This document shows positions 35,510 to 43,857 of a DNA stretch of 64,000 nucleotides, in pieces. The position numbers and the translations under genes were made by a program. The notes under the pieces were generated by a model. It had not been told where the DNA came from and made no database searches. It was given only the letters and a program-made list of their open reading frames with translations. The first letter of the stretch is position 1, and every line of letters begins with the position of its first letter. The DNA is from Mycolicibacterium porcinum (GTDB taxonomy: Bacteria; Actinomycetota; Actinomycetes; Mycobacteriales; Mycobacteriaceae). Location: assembly GCA_002086835.1 (NCBI GenBank), contig MVIG01000002.1:491265-555264 (forward strand), read 5' to 3'.

Positions 35510-35686
35510 ATGAGAACTGCGTCTTGGACACTATGGCTCATGGCGGGGCACGTTGGAACCATGCCTGATTCCCGTCGTGTCTTCGGCCGCGCTGCGGCCG
35601 CGCTTGCCGTGATCGCGCGCACCGCGCTGGACAACGCCGAGCGACTCGGCCAGGTTCAGGTGGCAGCCATCCTGCGCTCACGATGA
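35510..35686 (+). CDS. Possible small protein upstream of the amidohydrolase
   Basis: A 58-codon frame (or 41 codons from the ATG at 35561, reading MPDSRRVFGRAAAALAVIAR) ends in a TGA that overlaps an in-frame ATG of the amidohydrolase (ATGA at 35683). The C-terminal part is Ala/Arg/Leu-rich and helical, ending VAAILRSR. I do not recognise it, and the ribosome sites are weak. It could be a real small protein, a leader peptide coupling translation, or chance. Confidence 0.3.
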   Translation: MRTASWTLWLMAGHVGTMPDSRRVFGRAAAALAVIARTALDNAERLGQVQVAAILRSR

Positions 35687-35712
35687 AAAACCAAGAGACG
35701 GAGCATTTTCAG

Positions 35713-36939
35713 ATGACTGGCCCGAAGGTCGACGCGCTCGTCGACGTGGTGCTGCCCGACGGCCGTCGGGCCGATGTCACGCTGCGAGAAGGACGCGTCA
35801 GTGCGATAACCGATCACCAGCAAGCGGTTTCGACACCGGAGGCGCCCGGCCGGCACGTCGTCGACTGCGGCGGTGCCCTGCTGTTGCCCGCATTCGTCGA
35901 CGGCCATTGCCATTTGGACAAGACCTTCTGGGGGACACCGTGGCGGCCGCACCGGGCCTCAGGGTCGTTGCGGGAGCGCATTGCCGACGAACGAGAATTA
36001 CGTACCCGGATCGGGGTTCCCGTCACGACCCGCGCGACCGCATTGGCCGAGCACATGGTGTCGCTGGGCACGGGGCACGTCCGGTCGCACGTCGACATCG
36101 ACCCCGATGTACAGCTCGACGGCCTGCACCAGCTGGTGCAGGTCCGGGAATCGCTGCGCGACAAGCTGAGTATCCAATTGGTGGCCTTCCCGCAGAGCGG
36201 TGTCGTCACCGCCCCAGGTGTGCCCGATCTGCTCGACGCGGCCCTGGCCGAGGGGGCTGATCTGATCGGCGGGCTCGACCCGGCGGGGTTCGACGGGGAT
36301 GTCGACGGTCAGCTCGACGTGGTGTTCGGGTTGGCCGAACGGCACGGGGCGGGTATCGACATCCATCTGCACGACGGTGGCGACCTCGGCATCCGGCAAC
36401 TCCATGCGATCGCCGAGCGGACGAAAACCCTTGGGCTGGGCGGCAAAGTGACTGTCAGTCACGCCTATTGCCTGGGGCAGGTCGACGAGGCCGCGGTCGA
36501 CCGGACCGCGACGGCGCTGGCCACCGCCGGGGTTTCGCTGATGACGAACGGTCCGGCCGGAACCATGCCGCCGGTTCTGCGGCTGCGTGACAACGGGGTG
36601 CTGGTGTTCGCCGGCTCGGACAACATCCGCGACGCCTGGTGGTCGTACGGCACCGGCGACATGCTCGAACGCGCCACGATCATCGGCCTGGAAGGTGGTC
36701 TGATGACCGACGAGGAACTCGGGTGTGCGGCGTCACTGGTTACCGATTCGGCGGCCACCGCCCTCGGACTCGCCGATTACGGCTTGGCTCCAGGCGACCG
36801 AGCTGACCTGGTGGTGATCGCCGCGGCGAACCCCGCAGAAGCCGTGGCCGGCCATCCGGAGCGGCTGCTGGTCTTGCACGACGGCCGGGTGGTGAGCCGG
36901 AAAACTGTTCGACATGCCGACAATTCGAAGGCCTGGTAA
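35713..36939 (+). CDS. Cytosine deaminase-like metal-dependent amidohydrolase
   Basis: The TIM-barrel amidohydrolase motifs are present: DGHCHLDKTFW (metal ligands), HVDIDPDVQLDG, DIHLHDGG, VSHAYCLGQ and GSDNIRDAWW (final Asp). This pattern fits the cytosine deaminase/ammelide hydrolase group, which releases ammonia from ring amino groups. I chose the ATG at 35713 because GGAG lies ten bases upstream; an upstream ATG at 35683 has no good ribosome site. Next to cyanase, it suggests breakdown of triazine or pyrimidine nitrogen. Confidence 0.8.
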   Translation: MTGPKVDALVDVVLPDGRRADVTLREGRVSAITDHQQAVSTPEAPGRHVVDCGGALLLPAFVDGHCHLDKTFWGTPWRPHRASGSLRERIADERELRTRIGVPVTTRATALAEHMVSLGTGHVRSHVDIDPDVQLDGLHQLVQVRESLRDKLSIQLVAFPQSGVVTAPGVPDLLDAALAEGADLIGGLDPAGFDGDVDGQLDVVFGLAERHGAGIDIHLHDGGDLGIRQLHAIAERTKTLGLGGKVTVSHAYCLGQVDEAAVDRTATALATAGVSLMTNGPAGTMPPVLRLRDNGVLVFAGSDNIRDAWWSYGTGDMLERATIIGLEGGLMTDEELGCAASLVTDSAATALGLADYGLAPGDRADLVVIAAANPAEAVAGHPERLLVLHDGRVVSRKTVRHADNSKAW

Positions 36940-36954
36940 GGCAGGATCGTCTGC

Positions 36955-38055
36955 ATGGATCAGCTATGGGCTAACCGTGCGGCCAGCGCCGAAGCTGCGA
37001 TCACCCAACGCCACCTGAAGAAGCTCTGGGGTCTCCCTGGTACCCAGCTCGGCGTGGTGGCCTGGCCGGCGACCAAGAAGTACCGAAAGTTCGGAACCTG
37101 GCATTACTGGTGGCAGGCACATCTTCTGGACACCCTGGTTGACGCGCAGGTGCGTGATCCGCAGCCCGAGCGCAAAACCCGCATCGAACGGCAGATCCGG
37201 GCACACCACATCCGCAACAACCTGTCGTGGACCAACAGCTACTACGACGACATGGCCTGGCTGGCACTGGCACTCGAACGGGCCGGGCGGCTGGTCGGGG
37301 TCGAGAAATCCGGTGCGCTCAAGAAGCTCTGCGCGCAGTTCGTAGATGCGTGGGTGCCCGAGGACGGCGGCGGTATCCCGTGGCGTAAGCAGGATCAGTT
37401 CTTCAACGCCCCGGCCAACGGTCCGGCCGGGATCTTCCTGGCCCGGTACGACGACCGCTTGCGCCGAGCCCAGCAGATGGCCGACTGGATCGACGACACG
37501 CTGATCGATCCGGAAACCCACCTGGTGTTCGACGGCATCAAGGCCGGTTCGATGGTGCGCGCGCAGTACACCTACTGCCAGGGCGTGGTGCTGGGACTGG
37601 AGGTCGAACTGGCGGTGCGCACCGAGGACGCCCGGCATGCCGAACGGGTACGTCGCCTGGTGGCCGCGGTCGCCAAGGAGATGTCCACCGACGGTGTCAT
37701 CAAGGGCGCCGGAGGCGGCGACGGCGGCCTGTTCAACGGCATCACGGCGCGGTACCTGGCGCTGGTGGCGAACACGCTGCCGGGGGAGACCGCCGACGAC
37801 GACGCCGCGCGCGATACGGCGCGCTCGCTGGTGCTCAAGTCCGCCGAGGCGGCCTGGGACAACCGCCAGTCGGTTGACGGCCTGCCGCTGTTCGGGTCGT
37901 TCTGGGACCAGACCGCCGAGGTGCCCGGGGCAGAAGGGCAGCAAGCACAGTTCGTCGACGGCGCGGTCAACGCGTCGGCGATCCCCGAACGTGACCTGTC
38001 GGTTCAGATTTCGGGCTGGATGTTGATGGAAGCCGCGCACACGCTGGCCGAGTGA
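36955..38055 (+). CDS. Glycoside hydrolase family 76-like protein (alpha-1,6-mannanase type)
   Basis: This 366-residue alpha/alpha barrel has WTNSYYDDMAWLALALERAG near residue 100, carrying the paired Asp (DD) of GH76 active sites. IPWRKQDQFFNAPANGPAG and YTYCQGVVLG also fit the family. No signal peptide is visible, so it seems cytoplasmic, as in its likely M. tuberculosis homologue Rv0365c. GH76 enzymes cut alpha-1,6-mannan, here perhaps lipomannan-type intermediates. The start is 15 bases after the amidohydrolase stop. Confidence 0.8.
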   Translation: MDQLWANRAASAEAAITQRHLKKLWGLPGTQLGVVAWPATKKYRKFGTWHYWWQAHLLDTLVDAQVRDPQPERKTRIERQIRAHHIRNNLSWTNSYYDDMAWLALALERAGRLVGVEKSGALKKLCAQFVDAWVPEDGGGIPWRKQDQFFNAPANGPAGIFLARYDDRLRRAQQMADWIDDTLIDPETHLVFDGIKAGSMVRAQYTYCQGVVLGLEVELAVRTEDARHAERVRRLVAAVAKEMSTDGVIKGAGGGDGGLFNGITARYLALVANTLPGETADDDAARDTARSLVLKSAEAAWDNRQSVDGLPLFGSFWDQTAEVPGAEGQQAQFVDGAVNASAIPERDLSVQISGWMLMEAAHTLAE

Positions 38056-38074
38056 TGCCGGCGGCGGCCCCGAA

Positions 38075-38103
38075 CTGAGCGTTCGCTCAGCGGGGGATAG
38101 GTT
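38075..38103 (+). promoter_or_regulatory. Palindromic operator and leaderless promoter of xdhC-luciferase operon
   Basis: CTGAGCG-TT-CGCTCAG (38075-38090) is a perfect 16-base palindrome of the kind bound by TetR-family proteins. TAGGTT (38098-38103) follows as -10, seven bases before the GTG start at 38111. The palindrome would sit between -35 and -10. No TetR gene is adjacent, so the regulator would be encoded elsewhere. Confidence 0.6.
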
Positions 38104-38110
38104 AAGCAAC

Positions 38111-39262
38111 GTGAGAGATGTGCTCGCCGAGCTGCTGGCCGTCTGGCGTGCCGGCGGCACCGCGGGCCTGGCGACCGTGGTGCGCACCTTCCGTTCGGCG
38201 CCTCGACCCGCCGGGGCTTCCATGGTGGTGGCCCCCGACGGCACGGTGACCGGGTCGGTATCGGGCGGTTGCGTCGAAGGCGCGGTATACGAGCTGGCCG
38301 GCGAGGTGGTCGCTACGGGCACACCGGCGCTGCAGCGTTACGGAGTGAGCGACGACGACGCCTTCGCCGTCGGGCTGACCTGCGGCGGTGTGCTCGACGT
38401 GTACGTCGAACCCGTATCCCGGCGGACGTTCCCGGAACTGGAAGCACTCGTAGGCGACATCGAGGCCCATCAACCCGCCGCGACCGCGACCGTCATCGCA
38501 CATCCCGATCCAGCCTGGCTCGGCCGACGCCTGGTCATCCGGGCCGACGAGGTGACCGGCACCCTCGGCTCCGCTCGTGCGGACGGCGCGGTCACCGACG
38601 ATGCCCGCGGTCTGCTCGACACCGGCCGCAGCGGGGTACTGACATTCGGGCCGGACGGCGAGCGGCGCGGTGAGGGCATGGACGTCTTCGTCGCGAGTTT
38701 CGCGCCGCGGCCCCGGATGCTGGTATTCGGCGCGATCGACTTCGCGGCCGCCGTGGCACGGCAGGGCTCACTGCTCGGCTACCGGGTCACGGTCTGCGAC
38801 GCCCGCCCGGTGTTCGCGACCGCCGCCCGGTTCCCGACCGCCGACGAGGTCGTCGTCGACTGGCCCAACCGGTACCTGGCCGCGCAGGCCGCCGCGGGTG
38901 CGATCGACGGCCGTACCGTCGTCTGTCTGTTGACACACGATCCGAAGTTCGACGTGCCCCTGCTCGAGGTGGCGTTGCGGCTGCCGGCGATCGGCTACAT
39001 CGGCGCGATGGGCTCACGCCGGACCCATGAAGACCGGCTGGCCCGGCTGCGCGAGATCGGCCTGACCGAGGCAGAACTCGCCAGATTGTCCAGCCCCATA
39101 GGGTTGGACCTGGGCGCCAGGACACCGGAGGAGACGGCGGTGTCGATCGCCGCGGAGATCATCGCCCAACGCTGGGGCGGCAGCGGCAAGCCGCTGACGG
39201 AAACCGGCGGACGCATCCATCACGAACACAACGAACCGAGTGAATTGAGGAGCGGTCAGTGA
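38111..39262 (+). CDS. XdhC/CoxI-family protein
   Basis: This 383-residue protein has an N-terminal CoxI-like domain with SVSGGCVEGAVYE and LTCGG near residues 55-92. A C-terminal Rossmann XdhC domain follows (RMLVFGAIDFAAAVARQG, then VCLLTHDPKFDVPLL and YIGAMGSRRTH). The family sulphurates or inserts the molybdenum cofactor of xanthine or CO dehydrogenases. No such dehydrogenase is encoded in the window. The gene is coupled to the luciferase-like gene by a GTGA overlap and starts seven bases after a TAGGTT box. Confidence 0.85.
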   Translation: MRDVLAELLAVWRAGGTAGLATVVRTFRSAPRPAGASMVVAPDGTVTGSVSGGCVEGAVYELAGEVVATGTPALQRYGVSDDDAFAVGLTCGGVLDVYVEPVSRRTFPELEALVGDIEAHQPAATATVIAHPDPAWLGRRLVIRADEVTGTLGSARADGAVTDDARGLLDTGRSGVLTFGPDGERRGEGMDVFVASFAPRPRMLVFGAIDFAAAVARQGSLLGYRVTVCDARPVFATAARFPTADEVVVDWPNRYLAAQAAAGAIDGRTVVCLLTHDPKFDVPLLEVALRLPAIGYIGAMGSRRTHEDRLARLREIGLTEAELARLSSPIGLDLGARTPEETAVSIAAEIIAQRWGGSGKPLTETGGRIHHEHNEPSELRSGQ

Positions 39263-40158
39263 CACGAGCCAGGATCGATTTCCCGAGCCGAATCGGCGTG
39301 TGGTGGGCCAGCGACACCTGGTCCATGCCGGATGCGCAGCAGGTCGCGCGGGAGATCGAGGCGCTGGGGTTCGGTTCGCTGTTCCTGCCGGAGGTGGTCG
39401 GCAAGGAGGCGCTGACCCAGTCGGCGGCGTTCCTGGCCGCCACCGAGCGGCTCGTGGTCGGCACCGGCATCGCCAACATCCACGTCCGGGTGCCCTCGGC
39501 CGCCGAAACCGGGGCGCGGACCTTGACCGCCTTGCACCCGGGGCGGTTCGTACTCGGGTTGGGCGTCAGCCACGGACCGCTGGTCGAGCGCGGCCTGGGC
39601 GGAACCTACGCCAAGCCACTGGCCACGATGCGGACCTACCTGGAGCGGATGGCCGCGGTTCCCGAGCAGATCGAACCGGGGGTCGGACGCCCGCCCCGGT
39701 TGGTGGCCGCGCTCGGACCGAAGATGATCGAACTGTCCGGCACGCACGCCGACGGTGCACACCCGTACCTGGTCACGCCCGAGCACACCGCGACGACGCG
39801 CGAGATCCTGGGTCCGGACCGCTGGGTGGTGTCAGAACAGGCCGTCGCCATCGGCGGTGACGACGCCGACCAACTGGCGCGGGCGCACCAGCACCTCGAG
39901 GTCTACAGCGGGCTGCCGAACTACCGGAACTCGTGGCTGCGCCAGGGTTTCGACGAATCAGACCTGGTCCGGGGCGGCTCGGACCGGCTGGCGCGTCGCC
40001 TCGTCGGCATGGGCTCGGTTGACCAGGCAGCCGCGGTGATCACCGCCCACCTGGATGCCGGGGCCGATCACGTCGTCGTGCAGGCGCTCGGGGAGAACCC
40101 GACGGCCGATCCGCGCCCGGCGCTGCGCGAGCTCGCCGCCGCGCTGGGTCTCGGGTAG
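39259..40158 (+). CDS. F420-dependent luciferase-like oxidoreductase (LLM class)
   Basis: This 299-residue LLM-class protein has RIGVWWASDTW at the N-terminus, GTGIANIHVRVP near residue 75, FVLGLGVSHGPLVE near residue 97 and HPYLVTPEHTATTRE near residue 168. This matches the F420-dependent subgroup common in mycobacteria. F420 is available, since fgd1 begins at the right edge. The GTG start overlaps the xdhC stop. The substrate is unknown. Confidence 0.8.
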   Translation: MTRARIDFPSRIGVWWASDTWSMPDAQQVAREIEALGFGSLFLPEVVGKEALTQSAAFLAATERLVVGTGIANIHVRVPSAAETGARTLTALHPGRFVLGLGVSHGPLVERGLGGTYAKPLATMRTYLERMAAVPEQIEPGVGRPPRLVAALGPKMIELSGTHADGAHPYLVTPEHTATTREILGPDRWVVSEQAVAIGGDDADQLARAHQHLEVYSGLPNYRNSWLRQGFDESDLVRGGSDRLARRLVGMGSVDQAAAVITAHLDAGADHVVVQALGENPTADPRPALRELAAALGLG

Positions 40159-40168
40159 CGGGCGGAAG

Positions 40169-40861
40169 CTAGACCTGCTCGGCGGACTTCTTGGCGGCGC
40201 GGCGGCGCTTGAGCCACTCGAAGAACATCGGGGCGACCGAAGCCACGACGATCAGGATGAAGATCGGCTCGAGCAGCTTCTGGATGATCTCGAACTGGCC
40301 CAGCCAGTAGCCGAGCAGGACGAGGCCGACGCCCCACACGATCGCGCCAAGGACGTTGAACGTGGTGAACACCGAGTAGCGCATCTTGGCGGCACCGGCG
40401 ACGATCGGCGCCAAGGTGCGCACGATCGGGACGAAGCGGGCGATCACGATCGCAAACGGGCCGCGCTGCTCGAAGAACGCGTGGGCCTCGTCGAGGTACT
40501 TCTGCTTTAGCACCCGGGCGTCGGGCTTGAACATCTCGACCCCGATGAACCGGCCGATGAAGTAGCCGACCTGGCCACCGAGGATCGCTGCCAGCGGGAT
40601 GAACACCAGCAGCTGCCAGAGGGCGAAGTTGGCGTTCACGGCCGTTCCCTGGGCGGCAGTGCCCGCCGCGAGCATGCCGGCGACGAACAACAACGAGTCG
40701 CCCGGCAGGACGGGGAACAGCACCCCGGACTCGACGAAGACGACGACCAGGATGCCCACCAGGGCCCAGGTGCCGAAAGATCCGATGAGATGCAGCGGAT
40801 CCATGAAATCCGGCATGAGTGCCAGATTGGTCGTAGCCTCAGGGAGGGCGATGTCGATCAC
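40169..40861 (-). CDS. DedA-family membrane protein
   Basis: This 230-residue membrane protein has the family's FVESGVLFPVLPGDSLLFVAGMLA near residue 45 and IVIARFVPIVRTLAPIVAGAAKM near residue 140, with about five hydrophobic helices. DedA proteins support envelope integrity and are implicated in lipid-carrier flipping. It is divergent from fba (74 bases between starts), the same neighbour as Rv0364 in M. tuberculosis. The C-terminus is basic. Confidence 0.88.
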   Translation of the reverse strand: MIDIALPEATTNLALMPDFMDPLHLIGSFGTWALVGILVVVFVESGVLFPVLPGDSLLFVAGMLAAGTAAQGTAVNANFALWQLLVFIPLAAILGGQVGYFIGRFIGVEMFKPDARVLKQKYLDEAHAFFEQRGPFAIVIARFVPIVRTLAPIVAGAAKMRYSVFTTFNVLGAIVWGVGLVLLGYWLGQFEIIQKLLEPIFILIVVASVAPMFFEWLKRRRAAKKSAEQV

Positions 40862-40935
40862 GACTCCCTAGGGTACCTGGGCCCCACCACCGGTCTTCAC
40901 CTGCGATAACCCGCGTCCAGATGGAAGGACAAGCC

Positions 40936-41973
40936 ATGCCGATCGCCACGCCTGAGGTCTATGCCGAGATGCTGGGCCGGGCCAAGGAGCATTCGTTCGC
41001 GTTCCCGGCCATCAACTGCACGTCGTCGGAGACGATCAACGCCGCCATCAAGGGTTTTGCCGACGCTGGTAGTGACGGCATCATCCAGTTCTCGACCGGT
41101 GGGGCCGAGTTCGCCTCCGGGTTGGGGGTCAAGGACATGGTGACCGGCGCCGTGGCGCTGGCCGAGTTCGCCCACGTGATCGCCGACAGGTATCCGATCA
41201 CGGTGGCCCTGCACACCGACCACTGTCCGAAGGACAAGCTGGACACCTACGTGCGGCCGTTGTTGGCCATCTCGGCCGAGCGGGTCGCCGCGGGCCGTAA
41301 CCCGCTGTTCCAGTCGCACATGTGGGACGGCTCGGCGGTCCCGATCGACGAGAACCTGACCATCGCGCAGGAACTGCTGAAGCTAGCGGCAGCGGCCAAG
41401 ATCGTGCTCGAGGTCGAGATCGGTGTGGTCGGCGGTGAAGAGGACGGGGTCGAGGCCGAGATCAACGAGAAGCTCTACACCTCTTCGGAGGATTTCGAGA
41501 AGACCATCGACGCGCTGGGCGCAGGTGGGCAGGGGGCCTACCTGCTGGCCGCGACGTTCGGCAACGTGCACGGCGTGTACAAGCCCGGCAATGTGGTGCT
41601 CAAGCCCGAGGTGCTGGCCGAGGGGCAGCGTGTTGCCGCCGCCAAGCTTGGATTGGCCAGTGATGCAAAGCCTTTCGACTTCGTCTTCCACGGCGGCTCG
41701 GGTTCGCTGAAGTCCGAGATCGAAGATTCCCTCAAGTACGGCGTGGTGAAGATGAACGTCGACACCGACACCCAGTACGCCTTCACCCGACCGCTGGCGG
41801 CGCACATGTTCACCAACTACGACGGGGTGCTCAAGATCGACGGCGAAGTGGGCAACAAGAAGGTCTACGACCCGCGCAGCTATCTGAAGAAGGCCGAGGC
41901 GTCGATGTCCGAGCGTGTCATCGAGGCCTGCAACGACCTGCACAGCGCCGGGCGCAGCGTCACCGGCTCCTAG
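40936..41973 (+). CDS. fba: Class II fructose-1,6-bisphosphate aldolase
   Basis: This 345-residue zinc aldolase begins MPIATPEVYAEMLGRAKEHSFAFPAINCTSSET. It contains the catalytic Asp and zinc His in VALHTDHCPKDKLD, further His in GNVHGVYKPGN and FVFHGGSGSLKSE, and the phosphate loop VKMNVDTDTQYAFTR. It splits fructose-1,6-bisphosphate in the cytosol. I chose the ATG at 40936, preceded by GGAAGGA; an ATG at 40921 would place five extra residues before the conserved start. Its stop overlaps the convergent CHAP gene by four bases. Confidence 0.96.
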   Translation: MPIATPEVYAEMLGRAKEHSFAFPAINCTSSETINAAIKGFADAGSDGIIQFSTGGAEFASGLGVKDMVTGAVALAEFAHVIADRYPITVALHTDHCPKDKLDTYVRPLLAISAERVAAGRNPLFQSHMWDGSAVPIDENLTIAQELLKLAAAAKIVLEVEIGVVGGEEDGVEAEINEKLYTSSEDFEKTIDALGAGGQGAYLLAATFGNVHGVYKPGNVVLKPEVLAEGQRVAAAKLGLASDAKPFDFVFHGGSGSLKSEIEDSLKYGVVKMNVDTDTQYAFTRPLAAHMFTNYDGVLKIDGEVGNKKVYDPRSYLKKAEASMSERVIEACNDLHSAGRSVTGS

Positions 41974-42560
41974 CCGTTCAGGCGGCCGTATCCGAGGATG
42001 CCCGCGATCTCGGCGTCATCGAGGGTGTGCACGCGGATGCCGCCCTCCTCGTTGCCGCCGACCGTGGTGATCGCGTTGTCATCCGCGACCACAACGAAAT
42101 TCGTGTGCAATCCGAGCGGGCTGCCATCGGCGTACATCACCACGTCACCGGTGTGCGGCCGGTATCCGTTCGCCTCGGCGAAGCGGCCTGCGGACTGGTA
42201 GTACTCCTGCAATGTGTAGACGCCCGGGATCCGCCAGCTCCCCGAGTTCGGGTTGGTCAGCGGCTGCCCCGCCTCGTTGAGCACCCAGCTGACGAAGTCG
42301 GCGCACCACGGCTCCTCGACGCCCTCGGAGAAACGGCTCCCGCCGGGCTGGTCGTCGTACTGCGCCTGCAGCACGTCGACGATGCGTGCCTGGGCCGGAT
42401 CGAGCGCGGCGCGGTCGAGTTCGGGAAAGGCCACGCGTTTGCCGGGCAGGACGTCGAGCACGGAGTCGGTATCCCGGACCAGCAGGGTGGTCAGGCCCAC
42501 GACGATGACCGCGCCGAGTGCGCACAGTGCCAACCAGAGCCTGGGTCTGCGCAGCGTCAC
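41970..42560 (-). CDS. CHAP-domain peptidoglycan amidase-like protein, membrane-anchored
   Basis: A single N-terminal membrane segment (LWLALCALGAVIVVGLTTLLV, residues 8-28) leads to an outer domain. It carries the CHAP catalytic Cys in PWCADFVSWVLNEAG (near residue 85) and His in LGLHTNFVVVADD (near residue 151). CHAP enzymes cleave peptidoglycan amide or peptide bonds. The 196-residue protein is probably a wall-remodelling hydrolase. It is nine bases downstream of the Rv0361-like membrane protein and is probably co-transcribed. Confidence 0.8.
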   Translation of the reverse strand: MTLRRPRLWLALCALGAVIVVGLTTLLVRDTDSVLDVLPGKRVAFPELDRAALDPAQARIVDVLQAQYDDQPGGSRFSEGVEEPWCADFVSWVLNEAGQPLTNPNSGSWRIPGVYTLQEYYQSAGRFAEANGYRPHTGDVVMYADGSPLGLHTNFVVVADDNAITTVGGNEEGGIRVHTLDDAEIAGILGYGRLNG

Positions 42561-42569
42561 CCGATCAGG

Positions 42570-43373
42570 TTAGCCGGTGGGCGCCTGGCAGATCTTCCAC
42601 TGATTGTCGCGGAACTGGAGGTCGAAGCTGCGGGTCGAGCGGGTTTGCGGGGCGAACGCCATGAAGCTGGTGACGTTGGCTTCGGCGTGGTCACCGTTGA
42701 CGACGACCTGATCGATGCTGGCCACCACGGGGTACTGCTTGGCGGCGGCCACCCGGGCGTGGGTTTCATCCCAGGCCTTCTGGTCGTACTTGACGTAGTT
42801 GTCGCTCGTGGTGCCGCAGGTCATCGACCGCAGGGCGGCCAGGTCGCCGCGCTGGATGGCCGAGTCGAAGCTCTGGATGGTCTCGCGGACGTCGTCCTCC
42901 TGGGAGGCGGCCGACGACGATTTGCGGGTCAGCAGGACGGTGCCGAGCACCGCGATCGCCACCAGCGCCGCGATCACCAGCACGACCGCGACCACCCAGC
43001 CCCAGCTCCGGCGGGCCGGCGGAGGCGGCGTCTTGTCCGCCTCTTCGCGTGGCGGGATCACTTGTGGGGCGGCGCCTTTCGGCGCCTCGGCGGCGACGGT
43101 GTCACCGTCGGCGGGCGGCGCGAAGACCTCGGTCTCCGGGTCGGGCGGGGTGTCGATCTTCTGCGTCGACCCGGCGTCGAATCCGGATGGTGCGGTGAAA
43201 CGCCGCTCCTCGCTGCGCGCCACCGCCTCGGTGACCTCGTCGGCCGAGCCGATAATCTCGGTGGCCGGCTCGGTCACATCTGACATCCGGGGCAACTTGA
43301 CCTGCTCGGTCGGCGTATCGCTGTTGTCGGTGGGTGGTCCAGCCTGCTCGTCAGGTCCCGTTGGGTTCGACAT
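42570..43373 (-). CDS. Membrane protein with disordered N-terminus and NTF2-like outer domain (Rv0361-like)
   Basis: This 267-residue protein has a long disordered cytoplasmic N-terminus with Pro/Thr/Glu runs, then one membrane helix (SWGWVVAVVLVIAALVAIAVLGTVLL in pieces, about residues 122-148). A small outer domain (DDVRETIQSFDSAIQRGDL to DLQFRDNQWKICQ) resembles the NTF2/DUF4878 fold. It resembles M. tuberculosis Rv0361 in position and layout. No function is established. Its plan resembles the shorter protein at 55751. Confidence 0.7.
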   Translation of the reverse strand: MSNPTGPDEQAGPPTDNSDTPTEQVKLPRMSDVTEPATEIIGSADEVTEAVARSEERRFTAPSGFDAGSTQKIDTPPDPETEVFAPPADGDTVAAEAPKGAAPQVIPPREEADKTPPPPARRSWGWVVAVVLVIAALVAIAVLGTVLLTRKSSSAASQEDDVRETIQSFDSAIQRGDLAALRSMTCGTTSDNYVKYDQKAWDETHARVAAAKQYPVVASIDQVVVNGDHAEANVTSFMAFAPQTRSTRSFDLQFRDNQWKICQAPTG

Positions 43374-43437
43374 CCCTGCTGCGGTCCTCCCGTACGTCGG
43401 TACCGGTGGAGCTTATCGGTCGGTGCACAATAGGCCC

Positions 43438-43854
43438 ATGACACGGATGGGTGATTTGTTGGGGCCGGATCCGGTGCTCCTTCCCGGGGACCCTGAGGCC
43501 GAGGACGAATTGGCTGCGGGTGAGAAGGCCGCTGTGGTGGCCGCTGCCCACCCGTCGGCGTCGATCGCATGGGCGGTACTGGCCGAGCAGGCGCTGGCCG
43601 ACGACAAGGCCGTCACCGCATATGCGTACGCCCGCACCGGATATCACCGCGGGCTCGATCAGCTGCGCCGCAACGGCTGGAAGGGTTTCGGCCCGGTGCC
43701 GTTCGCTCACGAGCCGAATCAGGGCTTCCTGCGGTGTGTGGCCGCGCTGGCCCGGGCCGCCGGTGACATCGGCGAGACGGACGAGTTCCAGCGGTGCCTC
43801 GATCTGCTCGACGATTGCGATCCGTCCGCGCGTGGCGAGCTCGGCCTGGCCTGA
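43438..43854 (+). CDS. DUF3151 family protein
   Basis: This 138-residue protein begins MTRMGDLLGPDPVLLPGDPEAE and contains HPSASIAWAVLAEQAL, AYAYARTGYHRGLDQLRRNGWKG and the DDCDPSARGELGL end. This pattern matches DUF3151 (Rv0360c). It looks like a small TPR-like helical protein of unknown function. I chose the ATG at 43438; the open frame extends far upstream but only as an antisense shadow of the neighbouring gene. It converges on zitA with a three-base gap. Confidence 0.85.
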   Translation: MTRMGDLLGPDPVLLPGDPEAEDELAAGEKAAVVAAAHPSASIAWAVLAEQALADDKAVTAYAYARTGYHRGLDQLRRNGWKGFGPVPFAHEPNQGFLRCVAALARAAGDIGETDEFQRCLDLLDDCDPSARGELGLA

Positions 43855-43857
43855 GCC

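Noticed and set aside
42799-43437. Long upstream extension of the DUF3151 gene
   Set aside because: The extension is antisense to the Rv0361-like gene and is Ser/Ala-rich shadow sequence; the conserved protein begins at 43438.
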